This document shows, piece after piece, positions 15,833 to 24,449 of a stretch of 64,000 nt of DNA. Within the stretch, counting starts at the first letter, position 1; every line of letters starts with the position of its first letter. This stretch comes from a virus: positions 27,153-91,152 of IMG/VR virus record IMGVR_UViG_3300027851_000016. One strand, given 5' to 3'. The notes under the pieces are model-generated. The model saw nothing but the letters and a program-made list of their open reading frames with translations, made no database searches and was not told the DNA's origin. The position numbers and the translations under genes are program-made.

Positions 15833-17536
15833 TTGGCTACGTTGCGCGAAGAGATAGTCCAGCGGCTCACCGACCTGTTCCGCAGGAGTCCAGCTGGAGA
15901 GCCTGTACCTGACACCGACTCGTCCATCGAGACGCGGAAGAGCGGGGAGAATGGCGCACAGCAGAGCACTGGTGCGTGGGACTGGTACAGTGATGAGGTG
16001 GCCCTTGAGGGTAAGCGCAAGGGCAAGTACGAAGAGTATGCCCGCATGGATACTGAGTCGGTGGAGATTGCCTCGGCGCTTGACATCTATGCTGACAACG
16101 CCACGAGTGGCGAGCGGGATGAGGATAGCATCATCGAAATCGTCTCCGACTCGGAGAAGGTCATCGAGGTGCTGGATGAGATGGTCGAACGGCTCGACCT
16201 CGACGCGGACCTGTGGAGCATCGCCCGTGAGATGGTCAAGTACGGGGACTGCTTCGAAGAGGTCGTCGCGTACCCCGATGGCGAGGTACACCGCCTGAAG
16301 CACCTGGACCCCGAGGGGATTCGGGTCAAGCAAGACCAGTGGGGACGGCCCGACCCTGAGTTCCCGTTCGTCCAGGCGGACTCGACGGGTGAAGAGAAGG
16401 CCAAGTTCAGGGAGTGGCAGATACTGCACTTCCGCATGATGAAGGACCGCGAGTCCAAGTACGGGGTGGATGGTTCGCTCCTGTACCCGATTCGCAAGGT
16501 GTTCAAGCAACTGGCCATGATTGAGGACAGCATGGTCATCGCCCGTCTGACCCGTGCCCAGCAGCGGTTCGGGTTCCGTATCGACGTGACGGGCATCGAA
16601 CCTGGCCAGCCGACCGTGGACTACCTGAACGAGGTCAAGGGGACGCTCAAGAAGAAGCGGACCATCGACCCTGTGACGGGCCAGATGGACATGAAGTACA
16701 ACCCGCTGTCAGTCGAGGAGGACATCTTCTTGCCTGTACGTGAGGGTGGCGGTTCGGATGTGAAGGTCCTGCAGGGTGCGTCGAACCTCGGTCAGTTGGC
16801 GGATGTCGAGTACTTCAGCAAGAAGCTCTTCGCTGGCCTGAAGGTCCCGAGAGCCTGGATGGGCTTCGAGGGTGACACGAAGGCACGGGCGGTCATCACC
16901 GAACTGGATGTGCAGTTCGCCAGGACGATTCGGCGTGTCCAGCAGAGCCTTGGGCGGGAGTTGCGGAAGCTCTTCGACCTTGTCTTGCTGTCGCGGGGAA
17001 TCGACCCTGCAGTGAATGAGTACTCGATTCGGCTCCCAGTCCTGTCCACGGTGGATGAACTGCGTGAGTGGCAACTGAAGCTCGTCAAGACGAACGTGGC
17101 GAAGGCGTACAAGAACGACCTCGCTGTCAGCACGGTCTGGGTGTACAAGAACCTGCTCGACATGACCGACGAGGACATCGAGGAGATGCTGGACGCGCTG
17201 GAGGACCCAGAGAGCCTGGACAACCGTCTGGCGAACGCACGGACTCCCGATGCGCTCAAGCCAGATGACCCAGCCAAGCCTGGTGCGAAGGCACCGAAGA
17301 CGGGAGCGACCGAGCCTGGTCCTGAAGGGGACACTGGCACGGCACCGCAGGGTGGGGTCAAGACCAGCACCATCGTCCAGCCCGAGCCTGATGGCGCGGC
17401 AGGGACTGCGGAGTCATTGTCACGGCGTGAGATTCGGATTCTGAGGAACAAGCTCAAGAGTGACCTGAGAGCACTCGATGAGTTGACAGAGTGGGCGTAT
17501 GAGGGCAGGACAGGTAAGGTACTGACGCATAGGTAG
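15833..17536 (+). CDS. Portal protein, T4 gp20-like
   Basis: The 567-residue protein matches the gp20 portal family in several segments: YARMDTESVEIASALDIYAD, VHRLKHLDPEGIRVK, a long SMVIARLTRAQQRFGFRIDV strand-helix, DPVTGQMDMKYNPLSVEEDI and VEYFSKKLFAGLKVPRAWMG. The dodecameric portal is the DNA channel and the terminase docking site. TTG 15833 is used as start because it follows GGGAGGCGAGG and no ATG/GTG lies nearby in frame; the protein then begins with ATLREEIVQRL. The C-terminal 80 residues are Pro/Ala/Gly-rich and low in complexity before a final helix. Confidence 0.92.
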   Translation: MATLREEIVQRLTDLFRRSPAGEPVPDTDSSIETRKSGENGAQQSTGAWDWYSDEVALEGKRKGKYEEYARMDTESVEIASALDIYADNATSGERDEDSIIEIVSDSEKVIEVLDEMVERLDLDADLWSIAREMVKYGDCFEEVVAYPDGEVHRLKHLDPEGIRVKQDQWGRPDPEFPFVQADSTGEEKAKFREWQILHFRMMKDRESKYGVDGSLLYPIRKVFKQLAMIEDSMVIARLTRAQQRFGFRIDVTGIEPGQPTVDYLNEVKGTLKKKRTIDPVTGQMDMKYNPLSVEEDIFLPVREGGGSDVKVLQGASNLGQLADVEYFSKKLFAGLKVPRAWMGFEGDTKARAVITELDVQFARTIRRVQQSLGRELRKLFDLVLLSRGIDPAVNEYSIRLPVLSTVDELREWQLKLVKTNVAKAYKNDLAVSTVWVYKNLLDMTDEDIEEMLDALEDPESLDNRLANARTPDALKPDDPAKPGAKAPKTGATEPGPEGDTGTAPQGGVKTSTIVQPEPDGAAGTAESLSRREIRILRNKLKSDLRALDELTEWAYEGRTGKVLTHR

Positions 17537-17563
17537 CAACTGGACGAAGTAAGGGAGGGCAAG

Positions 17564-18793
17564 ATGACTGCGCACATTGCAGGGCGGGACAGCACGGGGG
17601 TCTTCGGACCGTTCCTGCGCGAGAGGGTCACGAGTGGTTTCCCCGTAATCACGACTGACCACGCGCTGATTCACGAGGGGATTGCGTTCACGCAGGCTGG
17701 TGTCCTGACTGTGGCGAACGGCAAGGACGCATCGGTGAGGGTCACCGCTCCTGGTCGGACTGGTGTGAAGGCCAGTACGGTCGTGGACATGACCAACGCC
17801 AACGCTGACCTGACCTACGAAGCGGTTGAGGCGGGGCCAGAAGGAAACGACCTGACGGTTACGCATGTTGACCCAGGTGTGAGCGGGTCCCCGATTGCGG
17901 TGTCAGTTAGCGGGGAGGCCATCACGGTCTCGCTGGAGACGGCACCTGATGTGCCCGCGACCCTGGATGCGGCTGGCATGCTGTTCACGGCAGTGCCCGT
18001 CGGTGTGCTTGGCAACGCGGTGAGTGTCGTGCTCGCGGCTGCGGTACCGAACCAGGCGTTCTCGGTCGCGGTGGTTGGGCAGAAAGTCACGGTGAACCTC
18101 GCCACGAACGCCTCGACTGTCATCACGTCCACGAAGGAGGATGTCGCGGTAGGAATCGCTGCGACTCCCGCTGCGGCTGCTCTCGTTGTAGCCTCTGACG
18201 GCACTGGACTGCTGATGGCTCTGGCAGAGACTTCGCTCGCTGGTGGGTCTGATGGTGGAGCTATCGTCTCGACTGCCAATGACGTGAAGGCTGCGGTCGA
18301 AGTGGACTTGGTCTCGATGGGCATGGTCAGTGTCACGGTAGAGGGCACTGGTCTTGGTGTGGTAAATGCCAAGGCGGTCCAGTCGCTGAGTGGCGGCACG
18401 TCTCCAGTGTACGTGCACCTCAAGCCCATAGGTGTCCAGGCGACTGGTCAGGCAATCGTGACCCTGTACGAGGAGGCGACGGTCACTGGCACTGAGACCG
18501 CAGTCGAGCCTCGCAACAGGAACCGCTTCGTCGCGGGTGTGGAGGGCGACGACAGCAGCGTCCAGGTACGTACCTGCGTGGATGCCACGTTCGGTGCGAC
18601 AACGATTGACCTCGATTCGGTCATCGTCCCTGGTGGCGGGCAGGGTGCCACGAGAATCGGTGGCGCTGTGGACCAGGCTGAGGAGTGGGTGCTCGACCCT
18701 GGCAAGGACTACGTCATGAAGCTGGACAACACGGCGGGTGCTGAGAACAAGATTGCGTACTCGCTGCTCTGGTATGAAGAGGAAAGCGCGTAG
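17564..18793 (+). CDS. Virion structural protein with repeated beta domains
   Basis: The 409-residue protein is almost entirely beta, rich in Val, Thr, Ala and Gly. Residues about 85-150 (GPEGNDLTVTHVDPGVSGSP ... GEAITVSLETAPDV) and about 145-215 (LGNAVSVVLAAAVPNQAF ... VGQKVTVNLATNAS), followed by a third, are related repeat units of the GNDLTV-type found in surface and decoration proteins of phages and in sheath-like proteins. The last 110 residues look distinct (RNRNRFVAGVEGDDSSVQVR). Position right after the portal and before other appendage genes suggests a capsid decoration or vertex protein; no catalytic motif is present. Confidence 0.7.
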   Translation: MTAHIAGRDSTGVFGPFLRERVTSGFPVITTDHALIHEGIAFTQAGVLTVANGKDASVRVTAPGRTGVKASTVVDMTNANADLTYEAVEAGPEGNDLTVTHVDPGVSGSPIAVSVSGEAITVSLETAPDVPATLDAAGMLFTAVPVGVLGNAVSVVLAAAVPNQAFSVAVVGQKVTVNLATNASTVITSTKEDVAVGIAATPAAAALVVASDGTGLLMALAETSLAGGSDGGAIVSTANDVKAAVEVDLVSMGMVSVTVEGTGLGVVNAKAVQSLSGGTSPVYVHLKPIGVQATGQAIVTLYEEATVTGTETAVEPRNRNRFVAGVEGDDSSVQVRTCVDATFGATTIDLDSVIVPGGGQGATRIGGAVDQAEEWVLDPGKDYVMKLDNTAGAENKIAYSLLWYEEESA

Positions 18794-18817
18794 GCTGAGT
18801 AGCGGAGAGGACCTGAC

Positions 18818-18982
18818 ATGGCGTTCGAAGTGAAGGCAAAGCCCAAGACCGTGGTGATGGCAAAGGTCATCCATGCAGATGGAAGCGTCACGGACTTGGG
18901 GGTCCTGAAGAAGAGGAATCCGCTCAGCCGCTTTGTGCACAAGGTGGCGATGGCTCTAAGGAGGAGCAATGCCAACGAGTGA
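18818..18982 (+). CDS. Small basic hypothetical protein, 54 aa
   Basis: ATG 18818 with an upstream GCGGAGAGG opens a 54-residue basic protein (AFEVKAKPKTVVMAKVIHAD, C-terminal RFVHKVAMALRRSNANE). It overlaps the next gene by 14 bp. No family recognised; it sits between head-appendage genes. Confidence 0.55.
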   Translation: MAFEVKAKPKTVVMAKVIHADGSVTDLGVLKKRNPLSRFVHKVAMALRRSNANE

Positions 18983-19325
18983 TGCCTATACGTCAGCAGG
19001 CGAGGCCAAGGTCATCGACCTGATGGATACCGTCACGTGGTACGCAGGAGTAGGAATCGGGACGACCGCTGCAGCCAAGACCGACACCGCCCTCGGTAAC
19101 ACGACGGGATGCCCCGCACGGGTAGCGACCACAGACACGCAGCCGACCGAGGACAAGCTCCAGATGGTGGCGCTGTTCTCGTTCACGTCCGCTCTGGCAA
19201 TCACGGAGCTGGGCATCTTCGACACGGCCTCGAATGGTACGCTGCTCCAGCGGCACGTCTTCGACCCCATCAACACGGTCAACGGTGACAGCATCCAGTT
19301 CACGACTCTGCACGAACAGGCGTAG
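18969..19325 (+). CDS. Predicted virion-associated beta protein, 118 aa
   Basis: ATG 18969 follows AAGGAGGAG. The protein has WYAGVGIGTTAAAKTDTALG, then MVALFSFTSALAITELGIFD and a final TLLQRHVFDPINTV, a pattern shared with small phage structural proteins (ELGIF, LL-R--F) encoded next to tail or head fibres. The same type of sequence appears in the gene at 37160 (HFGIWTLASGGSFLGSG). It is probably a minor virion protein; the exact place is unknown. Confidence 0.65.
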   Translation: MPTSDAYTSAGEAKVIDLMDTVTWYAGVGIGTTAAAKTDTALGNTTGCPARVATTDTQPTEDKLQMVALFSFTSALAITELGIFDTASNGTLLQRHVFDPINTVNGDSIQFTTLHEQA

Positions 19326-19331
19326 CCCACG

Positions 19332-20657
19332 ATGGGCGTGGCACCGAACAGCCCCGTAGCGGACTGGGTGGTCCAGCCGCGAGGAGACCACTACGGTACG
19401 TTCGTGAACCAGGTCGGTGGCGGGGATGCCACCGTCACACGAACGACCCCGAAGACCATCTACGACCCGACAGATGGTCTGATTCATGACGTTCCCGCTG
19501 GCTCGTTGGCGGTGAACCCGTGGAGTGCGTACCAGACGGGCGGCGTGGGCTACGCAGCAGTCATCGAGGAAGCACGCACCAACTACCTGACGAACAGCTA
19601 CGGGGCAGCGAACGCTAGCAACATGTGGACTGGCTGGGTGTGGTCTGGCGTGTCCCCAGTCACGCGGAGCATTGTTGCTGGTGTGTACGGGAGCACGGCG
19701 CAACGCATTGTGTACGACGGAGTTGCTGCTGCGTCTGCCGCGACACTCCAGTTCCAACAGACGACGGCTGCTGGCACGTTCGCAGCAGCTGAAACTGCGA
19801 TGGGTACGATGTGGCTGAAAGGTTCACGGGTAGGTTGTACCGCAGAACTGCATCTCATCGCATGGAACTCTGGAGGTTCGTACCTCGGCGGAGCACAGGT
19901 GGCTGTGGTGCCTACCGTTGGGTGGTCACGGTTCTCGCTGGCTTACGCAAGCCTGCCAGCGAACACCTCGCATGTATTGTTCATGCTGAAGCTCAGTGGT
20001 ATCGACACGGGCGACACGTATGACTTAGCCTTCGACGCTTGCCAGCTCGAAAAGAGCAGCGCACAATATCCAGGTGCTACTTCGTACATTCCGACGACGA
20101 CGGTTACAGCTACAAGAGACCTGGATAGAGTGCTAGTTCCGACCGCTGGGTGGTCGAATGGTACTGGTATGACCTTGCTGGTAGTCTCTGATGGGACTAG
20201 ACCAGGCACTTTCTATGGGAACCTGCTTGAACCGTCGTACAATACAGACAACCGTCTGCGGGTGTCACGTAGTGCTAGCGCGGTGTCTGCGGGTGCCCAG
20301 GTGGGCGGGGTGGGGTACATAGCCGCAATAGCGAAGGCTGGTGCCTGTGTAGCAGTAGGACGGTTCCAGGTGGGTGCCCCTGTCTCTGTCTTTGCGGATG
20401 GTGCGCGCGCCGACTCAGCAGCTTCACTTGCGTCTATGCCACCTATGGCGATATCAGCGTCTTTGGGCGGTGGCTCTATGTCGTTTGTTCCGCTTGGTGG
20501 TCCTGTAGCACGTGCTACCGTCTACGACACCGCGCTCACCGACGAGCAACTCGCAGCCGTTGACATGACCACCGACCTGTTGAACGGGAATGCGAGTATC
20601 GTGTACGAGAAGAGCGTTGGTGTGGTCTCGTCCGTCAAGTTCATGCCGAGAGGATAG
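19332..20657 (+). CDS. Lectin-like virion appendage protein (paralogue A)
   Basis: The 441-residue protein opens with an about 95-residue module (PVADWVVQPRGDHYGTFVNQ ... TRTTPKTIYDPTDGLIHDVP ... VNPWSAYQTGGVGYAAVIEE, ending ARTNYLTNS) found nearly unchanged in the gene at 21113. Next comes a carbohydrate-binding-like beta sandwich ending CQLEKSSAQYPGATSYIPTT, typical of phage appendage modules, and then a concanavalin A/LamG-like domain with TVYDTALTDEQLAAVDMTTD. Such domains recognise surface glycans. Its position between portal and capsid genes suggests a head fibre or whisker rather than a tail fibre. Confidence 0.75.
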   Translation: MGVAPNSPVADWVVQPRGDHYGTFVNQVGGGDATVTRTTPKTIYDPTDGLIHDVPAGSLAVNPWSAYQTGGVGYAAVIEEARTNYLTNSYGAANASNMWTGWVWSGVSPVTRSIVAGVYGSTAQRIVYDGVAAASAATLQFQQTTAAGTFAAAETAMGTMWLKGSRVGCTAELHLIAWNSGGSYLGGAQVAVVPTVGWSRFSLAYASLPANTSHVLFMLKLSGIDTGDTYDLAFDACQLEKSSAQYPGATSYIPTTTVTATRDLDRVLVPTAGWSNGTGMTLLVVSDGTRPGTFYGNLLEPSYNTDNRLRVSRSASAVSAGAQVGGVGYIAAIAKAGACVAVGRFQVGAPVSVFADGARADSAASLASMPPMAISASLGGGSMSFVPLGGPVARATVYDTALTDEQLAAVDMTTDLLNGNASIVYEKSVGVVSSVKFMPRG

Positions 20658-20660
20658 AAG

Positions 20661-20975
20661 ATGCGCAGATACGTGTTCCTTGCAGAGTTCGCCTCGCCGC
20701 AGGAGGGGCCTGACTGCACTCCGATTGCACCGTTCGACAAGGTCGAGGTCGTGCAAGGAGAGGGCAGTGTGTACCCGCCTGCGCCTGCGAACATGTGCCT
20801 GGTCTCGGTGGAGTGCCAGGAGCACACGATTCTGCAGGACCTCGTGGTGAACGATGACCCGATGTGGCCCACGCAGAGGGCACTGCTCCTCGCACCGCTA
20901 GAAGAGGCGATGGAAGCGGCACGAGTCCAGATGGCTGAGTTGTATCCGTTTGTGGGGGTGGAGGACTATGCCTAA
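20661..20975 (+). CDS. Hypothetical protein, 104 aa
   Basis: ATG 20661 starts 3 bp after the previous stop. The protein is a small alpha/beta protein (RRYVFLAEFASPQEGPDCTP; a C-terminal helix APLEEAMEAARVQMAELYPF). No family recognised. It lies between the two lectin-like paralogues. Confidence 0.65.
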   Translation: MRRYVFLAEFASPQEGPDCTPIAPFDKVEVVQGEGSVYPPAPANMCLVSVECQEHTILQDLVVNDDPMWPTQRALLLAPLEEAMEAARVQMAELYPFVGVEDYA

Positions 20976-21120
20976 GAAGGTTCCTGATAGCCTGCCCAAG
21001 AAGGCCAAGAGCGATACCGACTCCGCGTACATCGACAAGGTGTTCAAGTCCTTGTACAAGGGCCAGAACCGTAGGAAGTTGAAGGCACCGAAGCCACCGA
21101 AGGCAGAGGACCGTGGGTAG
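20968..21120 (+). CDS. Small Lys-rich protein, 50 aa
   Basis: ATG 20968 overlaps the previous gene by 8 bp and is preceded by GGGGGTGGAGG. The product is very basic (PKKVPDSLPKKAKSDTDSAY; LYKGQNRRKLKAPKPPKAED) and overlaps the next gene by 8 bp. It could interact with DNA or acidic capsid surfaces; this is speculation. Confidence 0.55.
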   Translation: MPKKVPDSLPKKAKSDTDSAYIDKVFKSLYKGQNRRKLKAPKPPKAEDRG

Positions 21121-22897
21121 CCCAGCACCATATGCTCCTGTAGCCGACTGGGTCGTCCGTCAGACGGGGGACCACTGTGGCGACTACGTAGACCTCGTCA
21201 CGGGGCAGACGTGCACGATTACGAGGACGACCCCGAAGACGATATACGACCCAGCAACGGGGCGGATTCACGATGTCCCCGCTGGGAAGCTGGCCGTGAA
21301 CCCGTGGTCTGCGTACAAGAGCGGTGGGATTGGCTACGCAGCGATTCCTGAAGAGGCCAGAACGAACTACCTGTTGCATAGCTGGTTCGATGTGGACAGC
21401 AACGGGGATGGGCGTGCTGACAGCTGGAGTGTCATGCACAACGCGGGGACTGGTACGTACGCACAGGCCCTGGTCGAGGGCGTGTACCGTAACGGGCAGT
21501 CGATTAGGTTGCTGACGGGGTCTGGGTACCAGATTGGATTGTCTCAGTCCAGTGCAGTAGGCACCTTCGCGGCGGGGGAGACAGCAACGTTCTCCGCGTA
21601 TATTGGTGGCACGATAGCGGGTGCGTCTGCGCTGCTCCAGTTGCGTGCGTTCAGCAGCACAGCTGTCCAGCTGGGTGTTGTGAACGGAAACACGCTCGCT
21701 GTGACTGCAACGCCAACGCTGTTCTCGCAGGCGTATGCAAGTCTGCCAGCAGGAACGTCCTATGTCCTGGTAGCTGTGGTGCTGACCAACTTCAACACTG
21801 GAGATGTTACTGATGTCGTCGTGTCGGCAGCCCAGCTGGAGAAGGGTGCGTTCTCGACTTCGTACATTCCGACGACGACTGCGGCTGTGGCTAGGGCTGC
21901 TGACAACGTAACGATACCGACTACGGGGTGGACCCCGTCCACGGGTACGATGATGGGTGTTGTTGGTGCGGGAGTCATGCCAACAGCGAACTACGTTCTG
22001 ATGTGGAGAAAAGACTCAAGCAACTTCGTCGGACTTCAGACTACGTATGCGTACGCTGGCGGTGGTACACGAATCGTGTATTACGGCGCTGGCAACGTAG
22101 CAGCATCTGGGTACAAGATTCTCGCAAACCCGTCACCGTGGGTGCTCGCAGGTAAGTGGACGGCAGGTTCACCCGCCTACGGGTACTTGAATGGCTCGGT
22201 GAGTACAGGCTCAGTGAACACGTATCTGTCGGATGTTGTGGGGGTGTCCGCACGTGTAGGCAGCTACGATGGTGGTGTGTACCACTTCCACGGGCCGATA
22301 GAACGACTCGTTGTCTATGACAAAGCGCTCTCTGATGCTCAGCTGGCAACGACTGCACTGACGACTGACCTCCTGAATGGAATCGAGTATCGACCGAGCG
22401 TACAGTTCCAGATGACCACGACCAGAAGCAAGGTGGCGGCTGCGGTCCCCTCGGTAACGAAGCATACCAGGCGGCTCGTGTCCCGTACGGGAACGGGAAC
22501 ACCGTCAGTCACGAAGCAGACGAGACGGACAGTCGGAGTCGTAACCGCAGCGCAGTTGTCTGTTGCCCGAAAGACCTTCCGTACTGTTAGGATTGCATCA
22601 GCAGCGGTCGTCGGTGTGGCTCAGCGGAGCATGACGCGGCTGCTGGGTATCGTTTCGAGTACGGTCGTGTCCAAGAATGCGCAAACGTCACGGGCACTCG
22701 GTGTGGTCGGGACTGGCACAGCAAGCAAGGGTGCCACGGTCGTGCACAGGACGCTTCAGGCGGTCGCGCACGGGTTGGCAAGCATGAGGTTCATCCTGCC
22801 GAACACGTACAGGTGGCTCGTCGGACTCGCTGTGGTCTCTGGCCTCAAGCGCACTGACGTGGATGAAAGCCGTAAGGAGGTCGATGTCGAGTGCTGA
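21113..22897 (+). CDS. Lectin-like virion appendage protein (paralogue B) with C-terminal repeats
   Basis: Start GTG 21113 lies in the overlap with the previous gene. The 594-residue protein shares the N-terminal module of the gene at 19332 (PVADWVVRQTGDHCGDYVDL, TRTTPKTIYDPATGRIHDVP, ARTNYLLHS), followed by a carbohydrate-binding-like domain ending QLEKGAFSTSYIPTTTAAVA and a LamG-like domain ending KALSDAQLATTALTTDLLNG. After residue 430 come about six degenerate repeats of roughly 22-25 residues built on V-x-x-x-T-R-x-x-V (SVTKHTRRLVSRTGTG, SVTKQTRRTVGVV, SVARKTFRTVRIA). The repeats may form an extended stalk. Role as surface-binding appendage is inferred. Confidence 0.75.
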   Translation: MGSPAPYAPVADWVVRQTGDHCGDYVDLVTGQTCTITRTTPKTIYDPATGRIHDVPAGKLAVNPWSAYKSGGIGYAAIPEEARTNYLLHSWFDVDSNGDGRADSWSVMHNAGTGTYAQALVEGVYRNGQSIRLLTGSGYQIGLSQSSAVGTFAAGETATFSAYIGGTIAGASALLQLRAFSSTAVQLGVVNGNTLAVTATPTLFSQAYASLPAGTSYVLVAVVLTNFNTGDVTDVVVSAAQLEKGAFSTSYIPTTTAAVARAADNVTIPTTGWTPSTGTMMGVVGAGVMPTANYVLMWRKDSSNFVGLQTTYAYAGGGTRIVYYGAGNVAASGYKILANPSPWVLAGKWTAGSPAYGYLNGSVSTGSVNTYLSDVVGVSARVGSYDGGVYHFHGPIERLVVYDKALSDAQLATTALTTDLLNGIEYRPSVQFQMTTTRSKVAAAVPSVTKHTRRLVSRTGTGTPSVTKQTRRTVGVVTAAQLSVARKTFRTVRIASAAVVGVAQRSMTRLLGIVSSTVVSKNAQTSRALGVVGTGTASKGATVVHRTLQAVAHGLASMRFILPNTYRWLVGLAVVSGLKRTDVDESRKEVDVEC

Positions 22898-23223
22898 ACA
22901 GTGAGTTCTTCATAGGGCAGGGGGACACGAAGGACCCGATTCGTGTGACCGTGTACCACGAGTACACGAACACGCCCGTGAACCTGGCGGGATTGACTGT
23001 CACGTTCTCGATGGTCACCGACCTCGGTGCTGTCATCGTTGACGACCAGCCAGCTGTCATCGACGGTCTCACGTCGGATGGCAAGGTGTACTACGAGTGG
23101 CAGGATGGGGATACGGACATCGCGGGGGATTTCAGAGGACGGTTCAAGTTCACGGACCAGTTCGGCAAGGTGTTCTCGGCCCCGAACGAGGGCTACATCG
23201 CGGTGCACGTCACGAAGTTCTGA
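22891..23223 (+). CDS. Small beta-sandwich structural protein, BppU-N-like
   Basis: GTG 22891 overlaps the previous gene by 7 bp. The 110-residue protein (FFIGQGDTKDPIRVTVYHEY, LAGLTVTFSMVTDLGAVIVD, GKVYYEWQDGDTDIAGDFRG) resembles the N-terminal immunoglobulin-like domain of baseplate upper proteins and similar small phage structural proteins that carry a D-T-DIAG-F-G motif. It is probably a virion attachment domain for the appendages encoded upstream. Confidence 0.65.
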   Translation: MLNSEFFIGQGDTKDPIRVTVYHEYTNTPVNLAGLTVTFSMVTDLGAVIVDDQPAVIDGLTSDGKVYYEWQDGDTDIAGDFRGRFKFTDQFGKVFSAPNEGYIAVHVTKF

Positions 23224-23234
23224 GAGGACAGCAC

Positions 23235-24446
23235 ATGTACATGAAGGTCGGAGCACACTGGTACGAGGTCCTGGTCGAGAAGACCGTGGATGACCTTGAC
23301 CCTGAGTACGTCAAGAAGGTGCTTGGACAGAAGCGGTTCGACCCGCTTGGTTCGAGGGTGAACCCGAAGAGCCGTGGCAGTCGTGCGCAGGTCTCCGCTG
23401 AGAAACAGGTCGTGGCTGCATACACGAAGGGGATGCGTCCGCTATCACCGAAGGCCGAGTACGACAAGGCCCGTGCAGCGTGGGTAGCGTACAAGAAAGG
23501 ATTGAACAGTCAGCTGCAGGACTTGGTTGTTGCGCTGCAGGGTGGTACCCTCACGGAGAAGGGGTTTCTGAGTAAAGCACAGGCGCTCCTTCGAGCGGGG
23601 TATGAGAGGGCGTATAGACTTGGAACCGACGCGGGTGGGATGGGGGCGTTCAAGCTCCCCGCAGAGGACCTGGCGTGGCTCGCGAGAGCAAGACGTGCAG
23701 AGTATCGGTTCCTTGACAAGTTCGCCCGTGACATCGTCCAGGGCAAAGGGTCGATGTCGTATCGAGACCGAGCATCCATGTACGTCGATTCGATGGACGG
23801 GATGTTCGACGCGGGCAGGATAGACGCGTACCCGTCGGAGGGGACCCTCATCTACTGGGAGTTGTCGGCGGCGGAGAGTTGCGGGGACTGCATCGACCTG
23901 GCGATAAACAGCCCGTACACGCCTGATGAGCTTCCGACGACCCCGAGGGCTGGCGGGACAGCGTGTCTGAGCCACTGCCAGTGCTCGCTTCGTGTGCGGT
24001 ACGTCCCACCGACGAAGATGGACCTCGAAATCAGAAGGGTCAGTCCAGACGCGGCGCGTAAGTTGGGACTCGCTTTCGTAACAGCAACTTCCCTCGCGTT
24101 GCTGCTGAAACCGAAGGATATGGCTCCGAGCAAAGGGGGTGACCCGAGTTCTGCTAGCGGACTGGACATGGATTACGATGGCGAAGAGTCTGTCGCCGTG
24201 CTCGACTGGAACAAGCTGGATGAGATGTTGTCAGCGTTGGCCAAGTTGAGGATGCTGGAGCGGTATGAACCGTCCGAGCATCGGCTCCACGAGGAGCTGC
24301 ATGAGAACGACAGGTTCGCTGAGGCAAGTAAGTCGCTGCCTACGTGGTTGGACCCGTTCAGTCGGGAGGTCTACGTGTGGCACGCCATCGGTACACGTGT
24401 GCTGGAGCATGTAGGCCAAGAGATGCCCGAGGAGGTGAAGATGTAG
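23235..24446 (+). CDS. MuF-like minor head protein
   Basis: ATG 23235 was chosen as start (GAGAGGACAGCAC upstream). The 403-residue protein is helical in its first half, then contains YWELSAAESCGDCIDLAINS and AGGTACLSHCQCSLRVRYVP, the Cys and His pattern typical of phage Mu F/SPP1 gp7-like head morphogenesis proteins, which act with the portal and scaffold. Residues 250-403 form an acidic helical C-terminus of unknown role, with HRLHEELHENDRFAEASKSL. Position between appendages and prohead protease fits head morphogenesis. Confidence 0.75.
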   Translation: MYMKVGAHWYEVLVEKTVDDLDPEYVKKVLGQKRFDPLGSRVNPKSRGSRAQVSAEKQVVAAYTKGMRPLSPKAEYDKARAAWVAYKKGLNSQLQDLVVALQGGTLTEKGFLSKAQALLRAGYERAYRLGTDAGGMGAFKLPAEDLAWLARARRAEYRFLDKFARDIVQGKGSMSYRDRASMYVDSMDGMFDAGRIDAYPSEGTLIYWELSAAESCGDCIDLAINSPYTPDELPTTPRAGGTACLSHCQCSLRVRYVPPTKMDLEIRRVSPDAARKLGLAFVTATSLALLLKPKDMAPSKGGDPSSASGLDMDYDGEESVAVLDWNKLDEMLSALAKLRMLERYEPSEHRLHEELHENDRFAEASKSLPTWLDPFSREVYVWHAIGTRVLEHVGQEMPEEVKM

Positions 24447-24449
24447 CCA

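Noticed and set aside
17564-18793. Tail sheath protein
   Set aside because: Its GNDLTV-type beta repeats also occur in sheath-associated proteins, but length and gene position (beside the portal) fit a decoration protein, and no other contractile-tail gene is present.
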